This document shows, piece by piece, positions 56,371 to 64,000 of a stretch of DNA of 64,000 nucleotides. The stretch comes from Lentinus brumalis. Taxonomy: Eukaryota; Basidiomycota; Agaricomycetes; Polyporales; Polyporaceae. The notes beneath the pieces were generated by a model. That model saw only the letters and a list, made by a program, of their open reading frames with translations. It did not search any database and was not told the origin of the DNA. The DNA lies in contig MARA01000074.1 of NCBI GenBank assembly GCA_001792895.1, forward strand, positions 25,053 to 89,052. Direction: 5' to 3'. Position 1 is the stretch's first letter. The number at the start of each line of letters is the position of its first letter. The translations under genes were made by a program, and so were the position numbers.

Positions 56371-59164
56371 TTATCCACATAACTGATCCCGATTGTTCTC
56401 TATCCAGTCCTTGCTTGCGCTCTCGAGCACCGTACGCAGCTTACTTGCACCGTTCGCCTGTCTCATTGCGCCTCTCCAACTCGCTTGCTTTTTCGGCTGC
56501 TCTTCCCCGCACCGAATCCTCGAGAGGCGTGTCAAAAACCACTTCTCGTTCCAAGCAGACCATCTCCCGACGTCGAAGTGAGACTCTCGCCATGCAGGCT
56601 CTTTCGGCCACCACGAGCGATCCTCTATCTGACCGGTGTCTGCGCAAAAACATTACATCAATGTTTCTAGCACCGGACATGTGGTCGTGGAGATATAAGT
56701 GACCTACCCATGATCGCTTTGTAAGTGCCACAAATGACATCCAATTCGTCCGAAGACAATGTGTCGTCCAGCTGGTCATCGCCCACTTCGGATCGGAATA
56801 GCTTGTGGTAGCTGTACACATCTGGCGACGGCCCGTTTGCTGCCTCTTCCAGCAGTTCGGCCCCGACGATCTCCAACGCCAACCGCCATACAATGCCGCC
56901 TGTTTCGATCGCGGCTCGGGCTTTCGCTCCTTGCAGGAGGTCACGCACTCGATCTTCGTACGCCCTGTAGTCGTTGGCGGTGTATTTGCATTCTGGCCAC
57001 CTCCAGCCCAGCACCGTGCGTACGCCCGGGCACCAAGTCAGAGCCGCACGACGATCAGGGGTGAAAACGGTGTTGAATGGCATGCCTCTGTTCGCCAAGT
57101 ACACCGCTGCCTCGCGGCGCGATTGTACGATGTGTCGCCGATATAGCTCTAGGACGTCCACAGCGCTGTGGACGAGCAAGTCCCACCAGCATTCCTCATC
57201 TGCTGAGGTCTTGTAGCGCACCCGGTACCAGTGCTTGCGGTTAAGCTCCACCCGTGAGATCTTCATGGATGGGTGGGCATACTGCACCCCGAGTAGGTAT
57301 CTCTGATTCGTATCCGCGAGGTCCCACAGCGCAGGATGCGTGGTCGCGTGGACCTTGCCGTGTTTGACGGCCTGCATGTCGTGCCGCATGAATGGCTCAA
57401 CAAACCCGGAGACACACCGCGTGAGTGAAGCCTGGTCAGGAAGATCGACAGGCAGGAACCCTGTCATCTTTTGTAGCGCGATGCTCGAATATGCGTCGTA
57501 CTTGATCGAACTGTCCGGGACGCCCTCCATCTCCGATAGTCCGAATCTGTAGCGCAGGATGTCTGCCACCGGCGCCGTGTGCGGGATGTAATTCACTTCT
57601 TCGCCGACGTAGAATGCCAGGAGGTCCGCCATGAAGGACGCTGCGTGATGCTGCAAAGCACATTGTGCTCCGTCGGCCCCGTCTACCTGTCCCGCCTTCG
57701 TGTCTCCGTAGGTAGGCTCGGGCCCGAGACACGCTTCACCGGACGGGCCCTTCAATGGGGAGGAGAGTCGACAGAGGGGACGTCCGCGTGGTAGAGTTCC
57801 TCGATCTCGCTATAAATGTCACCGTAATCATTGGCTGGGTCTACCTCTTCCCCCGGAGCGAGTCGGGCACAGATGTCCCATTCGTTGTACCAGCTGTCAT
57901 AGCGCTTCTGCGCAGGGGAGTACAGCTTCCAGAGGTCGCGCAGCCCTCCATGCCGCCCTACGAGCTGTCTATAGTCCATCTCGAACCATTCCGGCGATGT
58001 GCGAGGATCGAAGTCTCCGGCGGTCGTCCAGATATACACAGGAGTTGTGGATCCGCGAGGAGGGCATAGGAACTTGCGTGCATCGGTCTCTCGCATCCGA
58101 CGCACTTCCGCCCCTACGGCCGACTCCGAGGCTGCTAGTTCGCGGTGGCGAGCCGCGCGACGCTCCAGGAACTGCTCGAAAGACTCTCCCTCCAGCTGGC
58201 CTGGCCCATGGGGTGGGCGAGCCGCGATGGTTCGCATCTCGCCTTGGGGAGCAGGGGAGAGGGCTGGCAGCTGCGCCCATTTGATGAACATCGTCTGCCA
58301 TCCTTCTCGTCGTGGCGGCACGTTGATGATTCTCGCTCCCTGCCCGGGCAAGTACGCTTGCAGGAAAGTATGCTTCGCGAGGATCTTGTCCCGGTCTTGC
58401 TCAGGCCAGACAATGTACACTGGTATGTGCGCGCGTACCATGACCGGGATGTGATTCAGCCACTTGGAGCCGCTCTCTCCGAGGCTCGGGTTGAAGTACG
58501 ACCCCACACGGGTCCCCGGTGCAAAGTCCGCAATGACTGAGTGGCGGAGGAAGTCTATCCACGTCGGATCCACTTTGGCGTGCATCAGTCGTCTCACCCA
58601 CCGCGGTATCGGTTCGGCATCCTCCGGGCTGTTCAGAGCTATAGCCATCGAACACCGCGCCATAAGCACCCGACACGCGTCCAGCGACCTTGCAGCGGCT
58701 GCGCGAGCGTGGTGCTCAAACTTGTGCACATGTTTGTACCCGCAGTCGCTCGGGTGAGGCCAGAATGGATCGAGCGGAAACTTGGCTTCGGGCTTCCCGT
58801 AGACGTCCTGAAGTAGCATCTCACACATCGCCAAAAGCACATTCTCCAGACGCTCCCAGGCGAGGCAGACGTCGCGGCTCAGAGTGAATCCGCCGTCCAC
58901 TTTGCGCAGGGGTACGCACGTTGGGTCGACGCGCAAGAAGGTCAGAAATGTGCTCTCGGTTTCGTACCTCCGCCGCATGTAGGCGAGTTCAGGGCATCGG
59001 TCGATCGCCCAAATGGCGTGGCGGAGCTCCCGCCCCCTCAGACTATCTGGAGGATCGGCGATTGGGATGCCAGGAAGAGAGTCCACCTCAGACGGATTGA
59101 TCACGGTCACGAGCATCTTGTCATATTCAAAATATATCATGGGCACGTCAGATCTGTGGCACAT
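56371..59164 (-). CDS. Large uncharacterised protein, first gene of the integrase-adjacent cluster (one frameshift)
   Basis: The first 470 codons run from about 59164 (YFEYDKMLVTVINPSEVDS) through PFWPHPSDCGYKHVHKFEHH, RVGSYFNPSLGESGSKWLNH, PVMVRAHIPVYIVWPEQDRD and ERRAARHRELAASESAVGAE. They end at 57752 in SVDSPPH and a stop. An overlapping frame, shifted by one base, continues with ASFMADLLAFYVGEEVNYIP, SLTRCVSGFVEPFMRHDMQA, KHWYRVRYKTSADEECWWDL and GVRTVLGWRWPECKYTAND, to a donor near 56703. A last exon reads DRSWWPKEPAWRESHFDVGR and AWNEKWFLTRLSRIR, ending DQLCG at 56371. The whole would be about 930 residues with no domain I know. Such Trp-rich proteins recur in Agaricomycetes. The frameshift may be a real lesion or a tiny intron. 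Confidence 0.55.
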
Positions 59165-59640
59165 ACATTCCCGTCGTCAGCAGTGTCCCTCTTCATTCCT
59201 TTGCAAACACACTTACCTGCTACCGCTCGACACGGGTTGCGGATGGTTGGCCATCCCACACGGGCTAATAAGTCAACAAACTGCTACAGAATCCCGTGAG
59301 CTCGCAGGCCCTCCCAATCGCTCACCGATGCACTTACCGGCGGCGGTCGCAATATTCAGCGTCACAGCTGGACGCTGGCTCCCCAGGGGTTCCTACCCAG
59401 GCCTGTCCAGGTATCAGTACCGCTGGCCTCGCGGCGCACCGTAGCTGTCACCCACTCACTTGGTTCGTCGCAACCAAGATCTCGCCGAGCTCAGTCCGGG
59501 TTCCAACCTCAGCGGATTGGGCAGAGCGTGTCAGAGTACCCGCAGGGTGCCTGGTGGGGGAACCGGATAGTGAAGCAGACAGGCGGGCGCGAACGTATTT
59601 ACGTCGGTCGCCTCGCGCACACTGAGGCCGCACGTCTGTC

Positions 59641-60426
59641 CGAGGGAGTAGCCCCGAGCAAACGTTGTATCCTAGGTTCCGGTCGTCCGGTGGCCGTCCC
59701 ACGGATTGTGCGATGACTCGGGTTCTTTTAGAGCACTGGGGCAAGCTGGGACGCGAACAGCACACGGTGGCGGCGTACAGGTGCAGACAGGTTACGATGC
59801 ACAGTTCAGCCGGTCGGATTATACGAGGGTGTAGCCCCGTGCAATTCCGTCTGAGCCCCACAGCAAGTGCGACTTGTACGAGGGAGTAGCCCCGCACAGG
59901 TTCCCAGTAAGATCGATAGACGGCGAGAGGCAGAAGTCAGCCTTAGTATCAGAGCTCTCGCATGCTCGCCTGCGCCAGGCTGACGTCGTTCGGAAATGTC
60001 CGCTCAGGTCTCCCACGCACAGGCGTGGGCGCCTAATTGTCGGACTTCGCGATTTCTGGGACCTGCTTCTCTGCTCGCGTCCTTCCTCTCAGCCCTCTTG
60101 CCCACCCTCTGCTGTTGCGCGGGGCTACTCCCTCGCACAACAGTGACGACCCTTACGGCTCCCTGCTCCTAGTCTTGTGCTGCGTGCGGCTACTCCCGCA
60201 TGCATGTACGTCTGCCGACAACCTGTCTCCATGGGCCTCACCCAGCTCGCTATGTCTCCGCTCTCCTCAGCCTGACCTCCCCCCGCCCAGTCCCCAACCT
60301 TTCATCACCACGCAGACTGTCAAAGCTCCAGTAGTACATGTCTGTGCCACCATGTCGACGTCGTCTCACTCTGCCACGCCGCTGCCCCGAAGATCAACCT
60401 CATGGCCGCTGCGCGTAGCTACTCCT
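59641..60426. repeat. Dispersed 16-bp motif, three copies in each orientation
   Basis: CGAGGGAGTAGCCCCG occurs exactly at 59641-59656 and 59879-59894, and with one mismatch at 59824-59839, all on the plus strand. The exact reverse complement is at 60120-60135. Weaker reverse copies have cores GGCTACTCCC at 60188-60197 and GCTACTCC at 60418-60425. All forward copies precede all reverse copies, giving an opposed arrangement around about 60.0 kb. The role is unknown. Binding sites of an element protein, an origin-like array or promoter elements are possible. Confidence 0.75.
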
Positions 60427-61180
60427 GCGTGCAGCGTGCTTGCGCCTCCATCACTCGCATATTGCCCCGCGCCCCCGCCGATGGCCACTCCTCCGTCTTC
60501 CGCCCAAGGTCCCAGACCCTGCCAGAAGTACAGGTTAGTCGCGTGACGTTCTCGCTCGCTCATCGTTCACTCACTATGGCCAGATCTAGCGAGGCACGGA
60601 CGTTGGAGCGCTGTCACTCCCGACCTCGCAGGGCTGTGGGGTAGAGAACTGCCAGGTAAGCATGTTCGTTGCATCGGTCGTCCCCGCGTTGCGCGAGTGT
60701 TATTGTCCCCTTCATTCAACACGCCCCGCCCGACCGTTGAAGAGAGATCCCCGCTGTCAACCCCCGTCCCTTGTAGCAAGATGCCATTCCCCTTCGCTTC
60801 CCGGATGTACCCATGAGCCTTACGCACCTGCACGCTGTATATCCACACCGTCGTTGTGTTAGATATCACTACACCGCGCGCATGTTACAATGTCACCCAC
60901 ATCTTTGGCCACGTCCGAACGCGCCAGTGACTTACCCTCGCCATGGCAGGTTCACTTATCCTGTACCACAGGTGTCACGCCCTTCTGTAAGCGTATGAGT
61001 GGACCCGTTGTGGTACAGCGTCCGTGCACGCAAGCACACGGCAGGTATGTCTACACCACCGGAGCGGGTGAACATGAATTCTCGTACCGTGAACGCATCA
61101 TGCACCGCCCTCTGTCAGTTCTCTGCTCGTCCTGCCCCCCCGAGATCTGTGGCCCCTCGTACCGCGCACGTAGGGAGATA

Positions 61181-61620
61181 CATTGTCATACACATAATTA
61201 GAGTCGCGGAATCAGTGGACATAGGGAGCAATGGAGCGACTATAGTCGCCTACCCACCACGCCGTGTGGGGTAGAGTAGTGAGAGGGGTAATGGGGCCCT
61301 GCGGATCGCGTTTACGAGCAAGCCCCGAGACACTGGACCAGGTCTCATTCGTGGGGATAGAGTCGGCAGCAAGGCGTGGAAGAGGTCTTCGCTCACATTG
61401 TCATATACATTGACTTACCGATGTTGGCATCGCCGAATTCGTGGAGATAGGGAGTAATGGAGCGACTACAGTCGCCTACCCACCACACTGTGTGGGGTAG
61501 AGTTGTGACACGCGCAAGGGGGCCCTGCGGATCGCATTTACGAGCAAGCCCCGAGAGACTGGACCAGCTCTCATTCATGGGGATAGAGTCGGGAGGAAAG
61601 CGTGTAAGAGGTGCTCGTCG
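61181..61620. repeat. Two-copy direct repeat of about 220 bp
   Basis: ACATTGTCATACACAT at 61181 recurs at about 61397. ATAGGGAGNAATGGAGCGACT at 61221 recurs at 61447, so the period shifts from 216 to 226 bp through small indels. Inside each copy are a GCGACTATAGTCGC dyad (perfect at 61236-61249, one mismatch in copy two) and a CTACCCACCAC...GTGGGGTAG hairpin. Both copies are non-coding and lie upstream of the dioxygenase-like gene. Confidence 0.85.
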
Positions 61621-61967
61621 TGTCGCACTGCATCTCAAAAAGACTGCGCGGCGAGCGCCAGCCCCACCGCCCGACCAATCCAGCGCGCGCATTTACTGTC
61701 AATCCCGCCCCTCGCCATTGGCCGGCACTCTAACCCTGCTATGGGCCGCACAGTGATAATCGTCGCTTTACTTACTGCCACTTTTCACGTCTCGTAGTTT
61801 CCCTGCGTCATCTTTTCGGCGTCCAGCCTGTCTTGCTTCTCCAAAGACCACCTCTGCGGCCTCACAGGATCCCCCATCGGATTCGCAATGGTAAGTCACC
61901 TCACCCGTGCTCTTTTTCCACGGGGATTCACAACAACGCGCCGCAGTCACCGGTCGGCCTCCCTATG

Positions 61968-63716
61968 CGGCCGAACGACATCACCAGGATCGCAGCAGAA
62001 GAACAAAGGGCTGTCCGAGCGGAGAAGAAGAAGAAGGCCGACGCAATATCGGCCTTACGTTCGCGCAGCATGCCGTATTCTCTGCGCGCGAACCGTGGTT
62101 AGTTTGCTCTGAGGGGTGGTTAAAGTGCATGCCCCTGAACCTTCCCTAGGCCCACCGAGTCGAGTGTCCGAACAAACCCTGCCCTCCTCACTTCCCGTGC
62201 GCTCGCCCGCTAGATCCCAGCACCAACCGCAGCATCCGTTGCGATGCACAATCGCGCAGGCTGAGAACGAGGCGATTGGCCAGGCCAACGACCTCTTGCA
62301 TGGACTGCAGCGCAACTCGACAGCCGGCATCGACAGGGGCTGCGCCCCCTCGAGTGGCAGAGATCATTGGGACGCCGCGATGAAGGAATATACAGCGCTC
62401 ACCGCGAAGCAACCTCGGTGCGCATTTCCCTTGTATCATAATATGTTGCCCGCTCATTTTCTTGTTCCAGGGCCACACCCCAGACTCGGGGTACCACCGA
62501 TGCGAGGTCAGGCCACCACCTTGTCGTTGGAGAAATAGCTAACATCCTCCGTCACACTCAGTCGCTGGCCAAGTCTCAGCCGCGAAGAACAAATTGTCGA
62601 GCTCACAGCCGACACAACCCGCCTCGCCTGGAAGAGCGTCGAATGCGCGCGCCGCGCCGAGAATACTAGTGCGCCCCCTTTTATCTCCCGCTGCATGTAG
62701 AACTCATTCGCGTCTGCGCAGTCCGCCTTCAAAAGTTTCGCCTGGATGAGGCCGTCGCACGCAACTACCACAACACGAAGAATACCGTTGCCAACATAGG
62801 GATCGTGGAGGAAACGCCGCACGTCTTAGGCGGCGACTCGCCCCAGATCATCATGAGCGCAGACGACTATCCGTTGGTCATGCGCATCCCCGCGGGATTG
62901 CGCGGGCGCACTTTGGTACGGCTGTCAGCTCTCCGCGCGCATGCGTACACTGACTCGTGCCGCAGCACGACGCCACACAGGCGATTGAGGAATGGGGCCG
63001 GAACGGTGCCCCGACTGTCAAGGGCACGAACGACTTCCTCAATTGCTACAAGAAAGGGTACGAGTTGACTGGATCACGAAACTGGTCACGCTCTGGCATG
63101 CCATTGGCCACAAGGTACGTAGCTGTTTGTCCCGTGCACATGGCATGCACACATCGGCACTTACCATCAATGTCATGTCCTGCAGCACGATGCGCGCCGT
63201 GGTGGTTGCGCACACATGCGTCGAACAGGGCAGGCTTATGAAGGCGCGTTCAAACTCTTCGCTGAACTCGATCTCGTGAATTCTTTCTGTACGACGGCCT
63301 TGCTCGCCCTCGATCCGTGGCAGTACAGCTTGTTGCGCAGGGTATACAACTGGAGGCTATCGGAGTACAAGTCCCAAGTGGCGATTGCGGCGTTGGATCG
63401 CTACAACTTGTGGGAAGGGCGCGAGATTGTGTTCAACAGGTGGTCTGAGCCGCACTTTGACCAACAGGACGCGCACTATTCGTGGGCGTGTCTGGTATAT
63501 TTCGGAGACTTCAAGCAGGCCACGATGAAGTTCCGCCAACTCAACGCCGAGGTGCAGCTTCGCCCCGGGGACGTCATTTACATGCGCGGGCGGGATTTGT
63601 TACATGAGGTCCCCAACTGGGGAGACGGCCAACGACACTTCATGGTATACTTCACACACGAAGCTCTCTGGGATTCTGCCGGAGTCGAACCGACCGGGCG
63701 AGCACCTGTACTGTAA
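61968..63716 (+). CDS. Divergent 2-oxoglutarate/Fe(II) dioxygenase-like protein
   Basis: ATG at 61968 (MRPNDITRIAAEEQRAVRA) begins a coiled, basic N-terminus. Introns follow near 62.10, 62.42, 62.67, 62.92 and 63.12 kb. Middle exons read VANIGIVEETPHVLGGDSPQ, PLVMRIPAGLRGRTL and NDFLNCYKK. The last exon holds the catalytic fold: REIVFNRWSEPHFDQQDAHY with an HxD pair, SWACLVYFGDFKQATMKFRQ, then VQLRPGDVIYMRGRDLLHEV with the distal His. QRHFMVYFTHEALWD follows, with an Arg in the 2OG-binding position. The spacing of these motifs parallels the TET/JBP protein at 24816, so I infer a related double-stranded beta-helix oxygenase. Assignment to TET/JBP itself is uncertain. The substrate is unknown. 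The frame is open to the stop at 63716. Confidence 0.65.
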
Positions 63717-64000
63717 TCACGCATGCTGCAATGTTGGATGCTCATGTTATATCGTCACGATTGTGCGCCCCTAGCCCTCCAGCCAAAGGTGTTACGTTAC
63801 ATTTTGGGTTCGACCTCAATCCGTCACCTCGTCCGCACTGCGGTCCCCGTCGGATCCGCCATGGCTGGTGCCGTTGAGGTAATAAGGCGTCAACGGGGCC
63901 CATTCGCGAGATCGGTACGCTAGCGCATCCTCCTGCGCCAGCCAGGGAGCTTATCAGCGACTCGAAGAAAGCGATATAGCCTGTCTTACCGGCAAATGTC
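63717..64000. other. Right-edge intergenic DNA
   Basis: Nothing is recognised. One 66-codon frame (63723-63923) has no features. Confidence 0.4.

Larger units (their letters stand above)
59165..61967. other. Long intergenic region with short inverted motif array and a duplicated block
   Basis: No gene is supported over 2.8 kb. Frames on both strands are short and share no domain. Two structures are listed separately: the GGGAGTAGCC motif array (59641-60426) and a two-copy direct repeat (61181-61620). The region separates the minus-strand cluster from the plus-strand dioxygenase-like gene, so it contains both promoters. Confidence 0.5.

Overview
This looks like nuclear DNA of a basidiomycete fungus, most likely an agaricomycete. 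It has no operons or ribosome binding sites. Its genes are moderately GC-rich and split by many short introns (about 50-70 bp, GT..AG). Almost everything recognisable belongs to mobile element families that are characteristic of, or strongly expanded in, Agaricomycetes: KDZ, Plavaka, Tnp2/CACTA, hAT and Ty3/Gypsy. I see no housekeeping gene, rRNA, convincing tRNA or CRISPR array. The window reads as a nested transposon cluster.

Layout. 1-656 (-): N-terminal part of a BED-finger hAT transposase running off the left edge. 1828-2783 (+): uncharacterised gene. 3083-7062 (-): gag and protease of a Ty3/Gypsy retrotransposon, cut off just before reverse transcriptase, with LTR-like DNA at 7.1-7.6 kb. 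9411-17275: Plavaka element with a transposase (+) and a divergent DUF6698-like gene (-). 18660-34614: a Tnp2 (CACTA) transposase gene split in two by a 12.7-kb insertion. 34.7-38.9 kb: two uncharacterised genes next to it. 39.6-43.6 kb: a 4-kb segment between inverted arms that holds a decayed coding relic. 43878-51047 (+): a second KDZ-type transposase, with CxC5/CxC6-like cysteine clusters, interrupted by a 4.86-kb hAT element (44740-49598). 51.1-51.8 kb: solo-LTR-like DNA. 53.1-63.7 kb: an integrase gene (+), two uncharacterised genes (-), a long intergenic region with short inverted motifs, and a 2-oxoglutarate dioxygenase-like gene (+).

The best-supported system is the 12.7-kb insertion (20450-33151). 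It is a KDZ transposon with long terminal inverted repeats. It carries a CxC2-type KDZ transposase, a TET/JBP-type dioxygenase (the nucleic-acid 5-methylpyrimidine oxidase family) with its metal and 2OG ligands in place, a small basic protein, a protein with two RNase H1-N/viroplasmin-like domains, and a large repeat-bearing protein whose N-terminal half resembles the divergent HMG-type partner reported for KDZ elements. The KDZ-TET/JBP association is known. The viroplasmin-like gene, the 20-unit repeat and the two in-frame TGA codons are specific to this copy as far as I can tell.

The most promising undescribed candidate is 53.1-63.7 kb. There a DDE integrase, two conserved-looking but unrecognised genes and a second, divergent 2OG dioxygenase lie together around an intergenic array of 16-bp motifs in opposed orientation. 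Element ends for this module were not found, so its unity is a hypothesis.
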